Source: Bifidobacterium margollesii (GTDB lineage: Bacteria; Actinomycetota; Actinomycetes; Actinomycetales; Bifidobacteriaceae). From it: 64,000 bases of DNA. The stretch spans positions 1 through 64,000 of the forward strand of contig NZ_NMWU01000012.1 of assembly GCF_002860355.1 (NCBI RefSeq). Reading direction: 5' to 3'. Numbering within the stretch: position 1 is the stretch's first letter; the number at the start of each line of letters is the position of its first letter. The notes below the pieces were generated by a model, which searched no databases, was not told the origin of the DNA, and was given only the letters and a program-made list of their open reading frames with translations. Made by a program: the position numbers and the translations under genes. Positions 37,229 through 46,131 of the stretch are shown in pieces.

Positions 37229-38101
37229 ATGGTGGGAAACGGATCTGGGGGCGGACAATGCCTGCCGGACGGCAGACTGCACCTGCCGGACGGCAAACAA
37301 CACCGCTGGGTGGTGGATGAGCCGGAGATTCCGTTCGAGCTTGAGGTGCTGTATGAGGATGAGCGGATCATCGTGGTCGACAAGCCGCATTTTCTGCCCA
37401 CCACCCCGCGCGGTATGTGGTATCGGTCCACGGCGCTGATTCGACTGCGCGAACGGTATGGGGAGCCGCGGATCACGCCGGCGCACCGGCTGGATCGTGA
37501 TACGGCCGGCGTGGTGGTGTTCGTGCGCGATCCCGCTTCCAGAGGTCGGTATCAGATGCTGTTTCAGGAGCATCGCGCAGTGAAGACGTATGAGTGCGTG
37601 GCCCCGTGTCGGCCGATCATCCGGCCGCGTTTCGGCACGATCGAACGGTTGGAGCCCCCGCGGGTGTTTCCGATGCGAAGGCGTTCGCGCATCGTCAAGG
37701 ATCGTGGAATCCTGCAGGCGTATGAGGAGCCGGGCGTGGTGAACGCCGAGACCGTGATCGAGCTGGGAGTCGGCGTTGAGGGATCGCATGGCGGGGCTTT
37801 TCGGCTTCCCCTGGTAGGGGGAGCCGTCATGCGGAGCATGACTGAGGAGGTCGGACGTCGCAGCCCTGCGGTTCGTGCCTATACGCTGCGTCCGCGCACC
37901 GGCAAAACCCATCAGCTGCGGGTGCACATGAATTCCTTGGGATTGCCGATCATGGGAGATCCCATGTATCCGCGAATCATCGACCGTGCCTACGACGACT
38001 TCTCGAATCCATTGCAGCTGGTGGCCCGAACGCTGGAATTCGACGATCCGTATACGGGCGAGCCGCGTCGATTCGAATCCCGCGTGCCGCTGGGAATATG
38101 A
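37229..38101 (+). CDS. RluA-family pseudouridine synthase containing a translated REP-like repeat
   Basis: A 290-residue RNA pseudouridine synthase. The catalytic aspartate is in the HRLDRDTAGVVVF motif near residue 89. The C-terminal KTHQLRVHMNSLGLPIMGDPMYP motif is typical of RluA/RluD relatives. The start at 37229 follows GGGAGATGG. Between residues about 190 and 209 the coding sequence is a REP-like unit (37803-37852) that reads FRLPLVGGAVMRSMTEEVG without breaking the frame. The target RNA (23S rRNA or tRNA) is unknown. Conserved blocks on both sides are intact, so the enzyme may still be active. Confidence 0.88.
   Translation: MVGNGSGGGQCLPDGRLHLPDGKQHRWVVDEPEIPFELEVLYEDERIIVVDKPHFLPTTPRGMWYRSTALIRLRERYGEPRITPAHRLDRDTAGVVVFVRDPASRGRYQMLFQEHRAVKTYECVAPCRPIIRPRFGTIERLEPPRVFPMRRRSRIVKDRGILQAYEEPGVVNAETVIELGVGVEGSHGGAFRLPLVGGAVMRSMTEEVGRRSPAVRAYTLRPRTGKTHQLRVHMNSLGLPIMGDPMYPRIIDRAYDDFSNPLQLVARTLEFDDPYTGEPRRFESRVPLGI
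37803..37852 (+). repeat. REP-like two-hairpin unit inside a coding region
   Basis: GGCTTCCCC (37803-37811) pairs with GGGGGAGCC (37817-37825). Then GTCATG (37826-37831) pairs with CATGAC (37837-37842), followed by TGAGGAGG. This is the same architecture as the intergenic repeats at 51.66, 52.97 and 54.38 kb, but here it lies inside an open reading frame and is translated. Confidence 0.85.
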
Positions 38102-38159
38102 GCGATGTCGACCGATTCCGGAACTCTTGGGATTTAAAAAGTACTCTGATTAACTTGAA

Positions 38160-38215
38160 TGGTATAATCTAAACGCGCGTGATACATCGTGCTCACAGGG
38201 CGGTTTCAGACCGCC
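38160..38215 (+). promoter_or_regulatory. Extended -10 promoter and leader hairpin of gnd
   Basis: TGGTATAAT at 38160-38168 is a consensus extended -10 element set in an AT-rich stretch. In the leader, GGCGGT (38199-38204) pairs with ACCGCC (38210-38215). This is one of the best promoter matches in the window and fits a strongly expressed central-carbon gene. Confidence 0.75.
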
Positions 38216-38238
38216 GAACGTTCTATCGAAAGGCAATG

Positions 38239-39693
38239 ATGAGCGAAGCACAAGCCAATATCGGTGTCGTAGGTCTGGCTGCGATGGGAGCGAGCCTGGC
38301 TCGCAACCTCGCGCACAAGGGCAATACGGTGGCCGTCTACAACCGTCATTATTCACGTACGGAAACGCTGATCAACGAACATGGCGATGAAGGCAAGTTC
38401 GTTCCCGCCAAGACGCTGGAGGAGTTCGTCGCCTCCCTGACCAAGCCGCGCACCGCCATCATCATGGTCAAGGCCGGCGAGCCCACCGACGACATGATCA
38501 ATGCGCTTGCCGATCTCATGGAGCCCGGCGACATCATCGTCGACTGCGGCAACGCCTACTACAAGGACACCATGCGCCGTGAGAAGGCCATCCGCGCCCG
38601 CGGACTGCACTTCGTCGGCTGCGGTGTTTCCGGCGGCGAGGAGGGCGCGCTCAAGGGCCCGTCCATGATGCCCGGCGGCACCGAGGAATCCTGGAAGACC
38701 CTTGGTCCGATTCTGGAGAGCATCTCTGCCAAGGCCGAAGGCGAGCCGTGCGTCACCCACATCGGTTCCGACGGTGCCGGCCACTTCGTGAAGATGGTGC
38801 ATAACGGCATCGAATACTCCGACATGCAGCTGATCGCCGAAAGCTATGATCTGATGCGTCGTGGCCTAGGTATGGAGCCCGCCGAGATCGGCGACCTGTT
38901 CGAGGAGTGGAACAAGACCGAGCTGAACTCCTACCTGATCGAGATCACCGCCGAAGTGCTCCACCATGTGGACAAGAAGACCGGCAAGCCGTTCATCGAC
39001 GTGGTGCTTGATCACGCCGGCATGAAGGGAACCGGCACCTGGACGGTGCAGACCGCCCTGTCTCTGGGCGTGCCGGTGACCGGCATCGCCGAGGCCGTGT
39101 TCGCCCGTGGTCTTTCCTCCCAGACCGAGTTGCGCGAGGAGGCCGCCAAGCAGGAGCTTGAAGGCCCGTCCGAGATCATCCCGATGCCGCTGGAGGAGCG
39201 TCAGGCGTTCATCAACGACATTCGCGAGGCTCTCTACGCCTCCAAGATCGTGGCCTACGCCCAGGGCTTCAACGAGATCTCCGAGGCCGCCAAGGAATAC
39301 GGCTGGAACATCGATCTGGCTGCGGTGGCCCGCATCTGGCGTGGCGGCTGCATCATCCGCGCCCAGTTCCTCAACCGCATCTCCGAGGCGTTCGAATCCG
39401 GCGAAGCCGATGTGTCGCTGCTGTTCGCCCCGTACTTCAAGGACGCCGTCGAAACCGTGCAGCGTTCGTGGCGTCGCGTGATCTCCCGCGCCATCAGCTT
39501 CGGCATTCCGATGCCGGTGTTCTCCAGCTCGCTGGCCTACTACGACGGCCTGCGTTCCAAGCGCCTGCCCGCCGCTCTGATCCAGGGCCAGCGCGATCTC
39601 TTCGGCGCTCACACCTACCAGCGTGTCGACGAACCCGGCGTGTTCCACACGTTGTGGGCCGAACCGGGCCAGGAGGAAATCAAGCAGGCTTGA
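38239..39693 (+). CDS. gnd: 6-phosphogluconate dehydrogenase (decarboxylating)
   Basis: Gnd oxidises 6-phosphogluconate to ribulose 5-phosphate with NADP reduction. The 484-residue protein has the Rossmann motif IGVVGLAAMGASLARNLA, the CGVSGGEEGALKGPSMMPGG substrate loop and the HNGIEYSDMQLIAE helix. The helical C-terminal domain includes LIQGQRDLFGAHTYQR. ATG at 39 bases into the GAAAGG-led region (38239) is chosen; ATG at 38236 is adjacent. The rest of the oxidative branch (zwf, opcA, pgl) lies 2-6 kb away on the other strand. Two perfect hairpins follow the stop. Confidence 0.97.
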   Translation: MSEAQANIGVVGLAAMGASLARNLAHKGNTVAVYNRHYSRTETLINEHGDEGKFVPAKTLEEFVASLTKPRTAIIMVKAGEPTDDMINALADLMEPGDIIVDCGNAYYKDTMRREKAIRARGLHFVGCGVSGGEEGALKGPSMMPGGTEESWKTLGPILESISAKAEGEPCVTHIGSDGAGHFVKMVHNGIEYSDMQLIAESYDLMRRGLGMEPAEIGDLFEEWNKTELNSYLIEITAEVLHHVDKKTGKPFIDVVLDHAGMKGTGTWTVQTALSLGVPVTGIAEAVFARGLSSQTELREEAAKQELEGPSEIIPMPLEERQAFINDIREALYASKIVAYAQGFNEISEAAKEYGWNIDLAAVARIWRGGCIIRAQFLNRISEAFESGEADVSLLFAPYFKDAVETVQRSWRRVISRAISFGIPMPVFSSSLAYYDGLRSKRLPAALIQGQRDLFGAHTYQRVDEPGVFHTLWAEPGQEEIKQA

Positions 39694-39708
39694 TCTCCTC
39701 CTGACAGT

Positions 39709-39767
39709 GGACAGTCCGGTGGACTGTCCGTAATTGCCGGGCCGGCTGAGTTGCCGGACCGGCAATT
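39709..39767 (+). terminator. Two successive hairpins after gnd
   Basis: GGACAGTCC (39709-39717) pairs with GGACTGTCC (39721-39729), and AATTGCCGG (39732-39740) pairs with CCGGCAATT (39759-39767). Both are perfect 9-base stems. The second is followed by TGAGAAACTTGGCTTCTCTTC rather than a pure T tract. Together they likely end the gnd message. Confidence 0.75.
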
Positions 39768-39816
39768 GAGAAACTTGGCTTCTCTTCTATTCATGCCAAA
39801 CAAAGGAGTTGACATC

Positions 39817-40353
39817 ATGACCACTACCACGGCCGACCCACATATCGCAGGCCTGAATCCCTACGCTGAACTGGCGAAGACCCTGCTCGAACAGGAGCGG
39901 CTGCTGCGGGTCGAGCGGTTCGACGACCGTGACGCCTGGGCGCTTGGCGAAACCGTCGTGAACCATGTCTTCGCAACCGGCATCGATCTGGGCACGAGCA
40001 TCTTCCGCCCGAACGGCACGGTGATGTTCCGCTATCTTTCCAAGGGCGCCGGCATGAGCAACATCGAATGGATGCGGCGTAAGTTCAACACCATCTCCGC
40101 GGTCGGACACTGCTCGCTGTACGCGTGGGCGTGCTGGCAGCGCGACGACGAAGGCGGAGAGTATGCCGATCTCGCCGCGCACAACGATTATGCGGTCTGC
40201 GGCGGCGGATTCCCGCTGCTGAACGCCAACGGCGATCTGCTGGCTGTGGCCACGGTCTCCGCGCTGCCGCACCAGAAGGACCACGCCTTCCTGACTGAAT
40301 GCCTGTCGAAGTGGCGCGGTGTGGAGATCCCCAAAGCCGCCATCATCAACTGA
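39817..40353 (+). CDS. UPF0303/HbpS-GlcG-like protein
   Basis: A 178-residue cytosolic protein of the UPF0303 family, related to the heme-binding HbpS/GlcG (DUF336) fold. The family motifs are seen as LGETVVNHVFATG, RYLSKGAGMSNIEWMRRK and AAHNDYAVCGGGFPL. The start at 39817 (MTTTTADPH) follows AAAGGAG. Members are small alpha/beta proteins of uncertain function, some proposed to bind heme or sense oxidative stress. No operon partner is visible: it lies after gnd and before a repeat region. Family certain, function not. Confidence 0.8.
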   Translation: MTTTTADPHIAGLNPYAELAKTLLEQERLLRVERFDDRDAWALGETVVNHVFATGIDLGTSIFRPNGTVMFRYLSKGAGMSNIEWMRRKFNTISAVGHCSLYAWACWQRDDEGGEYADLAAHNDYAVCGGGFPLLNANGDLLAVATVSALPHQKDHAFLTECLSKWRGVEIPKAAIIN

Positions 40354-40379
40354 CCGGGGCATTGATGCCCCTCTCATGC

Positions 40380-40500
40380 CTCCGCTGGCGGGGGTTGTTG
40401 CAACGAGACTGGGATGACCGAAATCCCGTCACATGGCGGTTCAACCCCCCCCCCAGTCAGCCTTACGGCAGCCAGCCCCCGCCAGCGGGGGCGAAGGCTA
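40380..40500. repeat. Inverted REP-like pair with a C10 run
   Basis: CCGCTGGCGGGGGTTG near 40382 and CAGCCCCCGCCAGCGG near 40472 are inverted copies, and the inner parts are also partly complementary, so the region forms a long hairpin like the one at 3509-3633. It includes ten consecutive C residues (40445-40454). It lies between the UPF0303 gene and the end of the minus-strand LRR gene. Confidence 0.75.
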
Positions 40501-40553
40501 GAGCGACATCCCGCAAATCAAGGGCGGCTCCCCGAAGCGGGCCACGCCTTCAA

Positions 40554-42020
40554 TCACAGACTTTTCCATGCGATGCCTTCGCCGCGCCAGCCGGCGCGCT
40601 GGACGGCCACATACTCGCCGTAGCTCATCGTGTACACATGCTCGCCGGAATTCCTGTTGTACAGGCGGTACACGTTCTTGCCGCTGCTCGGCGCATACCA
40701 TGCGACGCCCTCGTTCTTCCAGCCGAGACGCACGAGCATGTCATGCTCACGCTTGTTCAGCGTCCAGTTGTGGTTGCCAGTACGGCGGTTGTATTCGCGG
40801 TAGACCGGCTTGGCTCCCGCCGTGCCTTTGGCCACCGTGATGAACGAGGCTCCCTTACGGCTCTCGTCGCGCCAGCCAAGGCGTACCAGCATGTCCTTCT
40901 CCGCCTTGTTGGCGGTGTAATGATGCAAGCCGCTGCGACGGTTGTACACGCGATACACCGGCACCTGCCTCACCGATCCCGAAGTGCCGGGCTTCGTCGA
41001 AGCCCCCTTCATCGTGAACGACACCTTGACATCCACAATGCCTTCCATGTCGATGATCCAGTTGCCTGAACCGCCGGTGCCGTAGGAATACGACACCACG
41101 CTGCCCGGTTTCCTACTCGACGGCGTGATCACACCGCTTGGGGAGATCGTGCCACCGCGAACTCCCGACACCTTCGACAGGGTAAACCACGGAATCAGTC
41201 GCCTCACATTCAGCGAAGTCCCATCCACCACATAGGCGTTCTGCTTCTGGGAGGCCGTTTCGAACAGCATATCCGACGGCACGCGCGCAGCCAGGAGACG
41301 GTTGCCACTGGAATTCAGGAACGTCATATTCGGGTTGTGCGAAAGATCCAGCGACGACAGTTGATTTCCGCTCACCGCAAGATTGAACAGTACGGGGTTG
41401 TTCGCCAGATTCAGGCTGGTGAGACGGTTGCTGCCGGCCGTCAGACTCTGCAGTCGCCGATTATGCGTCACGTCCAATCCAGTCAGTCGATTGCCGCTGA
41501 CATCGAGGTAGCTCAACGCCGTATTGCGTGACACGTTCAGCGAAGACAGTCGATTGCCGTTGACCCACACCAAGTCCAATCGGGGATTGCGGGTGATGTC
41601 CAGTGAAGTCAAGAGGTTGTTCTTGACGTCCAATACCGTCAGTTGCGTGTTATGCGAGACGTTGATCGAGGTCAGCCGATTGCCCGGCGCATACAGCTTG
41701 TCCAGACGGGGGAAGTATTCGACGCCCTTCAGCGACGTGACGTTCTTGCTGAACAGGTCGATTTCGATCGCCGAGTTGCGTTCCGCGACGCTGAGCACGC
41801 CGTTATGAGGGGAACGGTCAAGATTGCTCGACACGTATTGGCGGAACGTGGCGATCGGGAAGTTCGCGGCACTCACCGCCACATCCCCGTTCGCCGCCGA
41901 AGCTGTCACGGGCATGATCACCAGCCCCGACAACAACGTGCAGGCCGCAAGTATCGCCGCGGTCCATCCCCCTTTTGCAATGGCCGGGCCGTCACAGATT
42001 CGCGGCGGAATCCTTGTCAA
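40554..42020 (-). CDS. Secreted leucine-rich-repeat protein with C-terminal DUF5648-type repeats
   Basis: A 488-residue surface-type protein. A signal peptide (about 18-43) ends near TASAAN. Residues about 85-240 hold six to seven leucine-rich repeats of 21 residues (LTSINVSHNTQLTVLDVKNN pattern), of the internalin type. An Ig-like region follows (about 260-345). The C terminus has three repeats of about 45 residues (VYRVYNRRSGLHHYT, VYREYNRRTGNHNWT, VYRLYNRNSGEHVYT), the DUF5648 pattern found on Gram-positive surface proteins. The start appears to be TTG at 42018-42020, overlapping the end of pgl by 29 bases; no better in-frame start is seen. It probably mediates adhesion. Confidence 0.8.
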   Translation of the reverse strand: MTRIPPRICDGPAIAKGGWTAAILAACTLLSGLVIMPVTASAANGDVAVSAANFPIATFRQYVSSNLDRSPHNGVLSVAERNSAIEIDLFSKNVTSLKGVEYFPRLDKLYAPGNRLTSINVSHNTQLTVLDVKNNLLTSLDITRNPRLDLVWVNGNRLSSLNVSRNTALSYLDVSGNRLTGLDVTHNRRLQSLTAGSNRLTSLNLANNPVLFNLAVSGNQLSSLDLSHNPNMTFLNSSGNRLLAARVPSDMLFETASQKQNAYVVDGTSLNVRRLIPWFTLSKVSGVRGGTISPSGVITPSSRKPGSVVSYSYGTGGSGNWIIDMEGIVDVKVSFTMKGASTKPGTSGSVRQVPVYRVYNRRSGLHHYTANKAEKDMLVRLGWRDESRKGASFITVAKGTAGAKPVYREYNRRTGNHNWTLNKREHDMLVRLGWKNEGVAWYAPSSGKNVYRLYNRNSGEHVYTMSYGEYVAVQRAGWRGEGIAWKSL

Positions 42021-42786
42021 GCAGCCACAGCGTCTCCTTGGCGCCGCCGGCGAACGAACTGGGCACCTGCGGATTGTTCGTGCCGGCGAGGGCGTTGCCC
42101 ACGGCCTCGGCCTTGCGCGGCGAGGATGCGAACACCCATACGCGGCGGCAGGAACGGATGAACGGTACGGTGAGGCTGATGCGCATCGGCGGCAGCTTCG
42201 GCGAATCGGTGATGCCGACCACGCGGGTCTTTTTGTCCTTGCTGCGCAGCACCGGATGGTTGGGGAACAGCGAGGCGAAATGCCCGTCGGGGCCCACGCC
42301 GAACAGTGCGATGTCGAACGCCTGCTTCTTGCCCAGCGCCTTGACGATCTCCTTCTCGTAAGCCTTGGCCGCCTGAGTCACAGCGTCGTAGTTCTCATCC
42401 TCCGTGGCCGTCATGCGGGCCTTGTCGTCACGGGTGTCGGCCGGCATCTCATGAATGTGTGATTCAGGCATCTCGCCGTTTTCCACCAACTTGCCGAACC
42501 ATGCCTCGCGGGCCTGCAGCGCATTGCGATCCGGGTCGTCTTCGGGGACGAAACGCTCGTCTCCCCACCACAGGTGCACACGGCTCCAATCCACGGCCGA
42601 CGCCAGCGGGCTCACCCCCACCGCGCGCAGCAGCGCGATGCCATCAGTGCCGCCGGTCAGCGCCACGTCCACACGCTGATGCTTGGCGAGTCGATCCGAG
42701 ATCTTCAGCAGGAATCGGGCGGCCAGCGCCTCCTGCAGCACCTCGGCGGACGGGTAGATGATGACTTTTCGATCGATCATCGGCAT
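41992..42786 (-). CDS. pgl: 6-phosphogluconolactonase
   Basis: Pgl hydrolyses 6-phosphogluconolactone, the second step of the oxidative pentose phosphate route. The 264-residue protein shows VDVALTGGTDG, VHLWWGDERFVP and FDIALFGVGPDGHFASLFPNH, all family motifs. The start at 42786 follows GGAGG on the minus strand; upstream extension lacks support. It lies downstream of opcA on the same strand after a 323-base gap, so it may have its own promoter. The LRR gene overlaps its 3' end. Confidence 0.96.
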   Translation of the reverse strand: MPMIDRKVIIYPSAEVLQEALAARFLLKISDRLAKHQRVDVALTGGTDGIALLRAVGVSPLASAVDWSRVHLWWGDERFVPEDDPDRNALQAREAWFGKLVENGEMPESHIHEMPADTRDDKARMTATEDENYDAVTQAAKAYEKEIVKALGKKQAFDIALFGVGPDGHFASLFPNHPVLRSKDKKTRVVGITDSPKLPPMRISLTVPFIRSCRRVWVFASSPRKAEAVGNALAGTNNPQVPSSFAGGAKETLWLLDKDSAANL

Positions 42787-43109
42787 GATGATAGTTCCTC
42801 CACAAAACGTTGCCGCATCATACTCGTTTGACGCACTTCTTCCTCCGACTGCGGCCATCGGTTGCAATGATGCCAGACTATCGCATGTTCACCATCCCGG
42901 CGCGGGATATCCATCATTTGGTGATCTGCCGTACACCCCAAATTCACTTGCGGTTCCACGAAATCCGCGGGCTGGAATACCGTTGCCGTCCGGCTGTGCG
43001 ATTCGCGATACGGCGAAGGCGGGAAACCCGTCCAATCGACTGATGTCGACCAAATATGATTCCCCGCCTTTCGATCCTCAGGCCCGATCCTCAGGCCTAA
43101 GGAATCAAG
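42787..43109. other. Spacer between opcA and pgl
   Basis: No credible gene lies in these 323 bases. The only clear feature is a direct repeat GATCCTCAGGCC at 43073-43084 and 43086-43097, just after the opcA stop. The rest may hold the pgl promoter on the minus strand, but no consensus is obvious. Confidence 0.4.
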
Positions 43110-44036
43110 CTACTCGTGGTCCACGAGGCCCCAGCCGTCGCGGATCACGTCGCCGTAGATCTCGTCCGGATCAAGTCGGCGCAGCTCCTCGCTCAGGCAG
43201 TCTCCCAGCGTGCGCACCGGCATCGATACGGTCTGCTCCGATTCGCCGGGCTGGTTGATCACCGCGTGATGCTCGGTTTTGCGTTCGATGCTCAATACCC
43301 CGTTCTCGCGTTCGAAATACACGCCGGTGACGGCCTTCGCATCGTCGGAGCGTTCGATCCGTACCGGAACGTCAAGCCGCAGCGCCAGCCAGGAGCCGAG
43401 CAGTTCCAGCGGCAGGTAATGCGTCTGGCCGGTCACACGCACCGAATGGATCGGCAGATGCGGCGGCTGCTCCAGCATGGAGACCAGCAGCGCACGCCAA
43501 GTGGTCAGACGGGTCCACGCCATGTCCACGTCCTCGGGCGCGTAGTGGGCGCGAAGCGCGGTGAACGATGCCTCCGGGTTCGGCGCATGGCAGGCGTCGG
43601 TGATGCGGCTGCGCGACATCACGCCGATCGGATCGATCGAGGGATTCTCCGGAGCACGGCCCGGCCACCATGCCACCACGGGGGCATCGGGCACGAGCAG
43701 CGGGATCACCAGCGTATCGAGGTGACGGACCAGTCCGTCGTGCGGGCGCAGCACGATGATCTCACCGGCACCGGCGTCCGCGCCGAAGCGGATCTGGCCG
43801 TCCAGCGTGGCCTCGGAGGAATCGTCATCGGCATGGGTGATGATCGCGATCACACGGCACGGGTGTTCACGGCTTGCGTCGTTGGCCGTGGCCAGCGCAC
43901 GCTCCAGACCGGCCTCCTCGGTGCAGATCAGCAGCGTAAGCACGCGACCCAGCGCGGCCTCGCCACGCTGCTCATGCAGCTGCTCGATCTTGCGGGCGAT
44001 GGCCGCGGTGCTGGTATTGGGCAGATCAAGAATCAT
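43110..44036 (-). CDS. opcA: Glucose-6-phosphate dehydrogenase assembly protein OpcA
   Basis: OpcA associates with and activates glucose-6-phosphate dehydrogenase in actinobacteria and cyanobacteria. The 308-residue sequence has the family elements RVLTLLICTEEAG and DAPVVAWWPGRAPENPS. Its ATG (44034-44036) overlaps the zwf stop as ATGA and is preceded by GGAGG, so zwf and opcA are translationally coupled. It has no enzyme motifs of its own. The pairing with zwf is the normal actinobacterial arrangement. Confidence 0.95.
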   Translation of the reverse strand: MILDLPNTSTAAIARKIEQLHEQRGEAALGRVLTLLICTEEAGLERALATANDASREHPCRVIAIITHADDDSSEATLDGQIRFGADAGAGEIIVLRPHDGLVRHLDTLVIPLLVPDAPVVAWWPGRAPENPSIDPIGVMSRSRITDACHAPNPEASFTALRAHYAPEDVDMAWTRLTTWRALLVSMLEQPPHLPIHSVRVTGQTHYLPLELLGSWLALRLDVPVRIERSDDAKAVTGVYFERENGVLSIERKTEHHAVINQPGESEQTVSMPVRTLGDCLSEELRRLDPDEIYGDVIRDGWGLVDHE

Positions 44037-45598
44037 GGCATCCTCCAATGACGTCCATCACGGTTGAGCATCTCATCGGCCTCAGCGGGGCCCCACGTTC
44101 CGGAACGATACGGCTGGGGTTGACCCTGCGTGGCCCAGAACTCCTCGATCGGGTCGAGGATCTCCCAGGAAAGCTCCACCTCGCGGGTGGTGGGGAACAG
44201 TGGTGGATCGCCGAGCAGCACGTCGAGGATCAGACGCTCGTAGGCTTCGGGGGATGCCTCGGTGAACGAACTGCCGTAGCTGAAGTCCATGTTCACGTCG
44301 CGCACCTCCATGGCGGTGCCCGGTACCTTCGCGCCGAATCGCAGGGTCACGCCCTCGTCGGGCTGCACGCGGATTACCACGGCGTTGTTGCCCAGCTCGC
44401 GGGTGGCGGTGGTTTCGAACGGCAGGTGCGGCGCGCGCTTGAACACCACGGCGATTTCGGTCACACGCTTGCCGAGCCGCTTGCCGGTACGCAGATAGAA
44501 CGGCACGCCGGCCCAGCGGCGGGTGTCCACATCCAGACGGATCGCCGCATAGGTTTCGGTGGTGGACTTCGGGTCGATGCCGGCCTCGTCAAGATAGCCG
44601 ACCACTTTCTCCGAACCCTGCCATCCGGCGGCGTACTGGCCTCGGGCCGTATGGGCGGCCAGATCCTTCGGCAGTCGAACGGCGGAAAGCACCTTGGTTT
44701 TTTCGGCGATCAGATCCTGCGCGGAGAAGCTCACCGGCTCCTCCATGGCGGTGAGGGCCATGAGCTGCAGCAGATGGTTCTGGATCACATCACGTGCCGC
44801 ACCGATGCCGTCATAGTAGCCGGCACGGCCGGCCACGCCGAGATCCTCGGCCATGGTGATTTGTACGTGATCCACGTAGTTCGCGTTCCACACCGGTTCG
44901 AACATCGTGTTGGCGAAGCGAAGGGCCAGCAGGTTCTGCACGGTCTCCTTGCCGAGATAATGGTCGATGCGGAACACCGATTCGGGGGAGAAGACCTCGG
45001 AGACTACGCGGTTGAGCTCCTGGGCGCTGGTCAGATCGTGGCCGAACGGTTTCTCGATGATCACGCGTCGCCATGCGCCTTCGGTGGAATGGGCCAGACC
45101 GCAGGCGGCGAGCTGCTTGGAGACCAACGGGAATGCGCGCGGCGGCACCGACATGTAGAAGGCGTGGTTGCCGCGGGTTCCTCGGTCCCGGTCGAGTTCG
45201 GAAACCGTGTCGGAAAGCCGGCCGAACGCCTCGGCATCGTCGAATTCGCCTTGGACGAACCGGATCGAGGCGCTCAGCGGGCCCCAGGTCGATTCGCTGA
45301 ACGGGGTGCGGCTGCGCTCCTCAACGCATTTGCGCACGAAATTCGCGAACTCCTCGTTGCTCCACGGACGACGGCCGAAGCCGATCAGACCGAAGCCGGC
45401 GGGCAGCAGACCACGGTTGTACAGATCGTAGACCGCGGGCAGCAGCTTCTTGCGCGCAAGATCGCCGGTGACGCCGAAGATCACCAGCGAGCACGGGCCG
45501 GCCACGCGGGGCAGACGCATGTCTCGCGGGTCGCGCAGCGGATTGCTCCAGCCCCCTTCGGGACTCGCGATGTTCGCGATATTGGTTGCGATGTTCAT
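44033..45598 (-). CDS. zwf: Glucose-6-phosphate 1-dehydrogenase
   Basis: Zwf oxidises glucose 6-phosphate with reduction of NADP. The 521-residue protein has the Rossmann motif IFGVTGDLARKKLLPAVYDL and the active-site RIDHYLGKETVQNLLALRF with the conserved substrate lysine and catalytic histidine. EKPFGHDLTSAQELN precedes it. AGGAGG precedes the ATG. Bifidobacteria break down hexoses mainly by the fructose-6-phosphate shunt, so this route probably supplies NADPH and pentoses. It is the first gene of the zwf-opcA unit. Confidence 0.97.
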   Translation of the reverse strand: MNIATNIANIASPEGGWSNPLRDPRDMRLPRVAGPCSLVIFGVTGDLARKKLLPAVYDLYNRGLLPAGFGLIGFGRRPWSNEEFANFVRKCVEERSRTPFSESTWGPLSASIRFVQGEFDDAEAFGRLSDTVSELDRDRGTRGNHAFYMSVPPRAFPLVSKQLAACGLAHSTEGAWRRVIIEKPFGHDLTSAQELNRVVSEVFSPESVFRIDHYLGKETVQNLLALRFANTMFEPVWNANYVDHVQITMAEDLGVAGRAGYYDGIGAARDVIQNHLLQLMALTAMEEPVSFSAQDLIAEKTKVLSAVRLPKDLAAHTARGQYAAGWQGSEKVVGYLDEAGIDPKSTTETYAAIRLDVDTRRWAGVPFYLRTGKRLGKRVTEIAVVFKRAPHLPFETTATRELGNNAVVIRVQPDEGVTLRFGAKVPGTAMEVRDVNMDFSYGSSFTEASPEAYERLILDVLLGDPPLFPTTREVELSWEILDPIEEFWATQGQPQPYRSGTWGPAEADEMLNRDGRHWRMP

Positions 45599-45712
45599 AT
45601 CCCTCCTTCAGAACATCTCGTCTGAATACCTTCAGTCAATCACGGAACGCGACGGCAGTACAGCCGTATTCCGCTATTGGGGCAGAAACCGGTAAACCTT
45701 CTAAAGGTCCGG

Positions 45713-46096
45713 TCAGGCGATCTGACCGTGCTTTTCGTAGTTGGTGACGCGGGTGGCGTGGTTCTTGCCGTCCACGAACACCACCTTGGGCTTGTGAGTT
45801 TTGGCCTCGTCGGCGTCCAACTGGCAGTAGCACATGATGATCGCCGTGTCGCCGGGGTCGAAGAAGTGGGCTGCGGCGCCGTTGAGGCAGATCACGCCGC
45901 TGCCGGGCTCTCCGGCGATGGTGTAGGTCTCCAGACGATGGCCGTTGTTCACGTTGACGACGGCCACCTTTTCGTATTCGAGGATCCCGGCCGCGTCGAG
46001 CAGGTCGGAGTCGATGGTGATCGAACCGACGTAGTCAAGCTTGGCCTCGGTGACGGTGACGCGGTGGATCTTGCCTTTGAGCATGGTGAGTTGCAT
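45713..46096 (-). CDS. panD: Aspartate 1-decarboxylase precursor
   Basis: PanD makes beta-alanine for pantothenate. The 127-residue proenzyme has the self-cleavage site in [16 protein letters not shown] (Gly-Ser), which yields the pyruvoyl group, and downstream [20 protein letters not shown] and the [18 protein letters not shown] block. AAGGAAAG precedes the ATG. It is the last gene of the coaBC-to-panD run, 35 bases after panC. Confidence 0.96.
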   Translation of the reverse strand: MQLTMLKGKIHRVTVTEAKLDYVGSITIDSDLLDAAGILEYEKVAVVNVNNGHRLETYTIAGEPGSGVICLNGAAAHFFDPGDTAIIMCYCQLDADEAKTHKPKVVFVDGKNHATRVTNYEKHGQIA

Positions 46097-46131
46097 TGGT
46101 GTCTTTCCTTGTGAACGAATCGTTGAACGAA

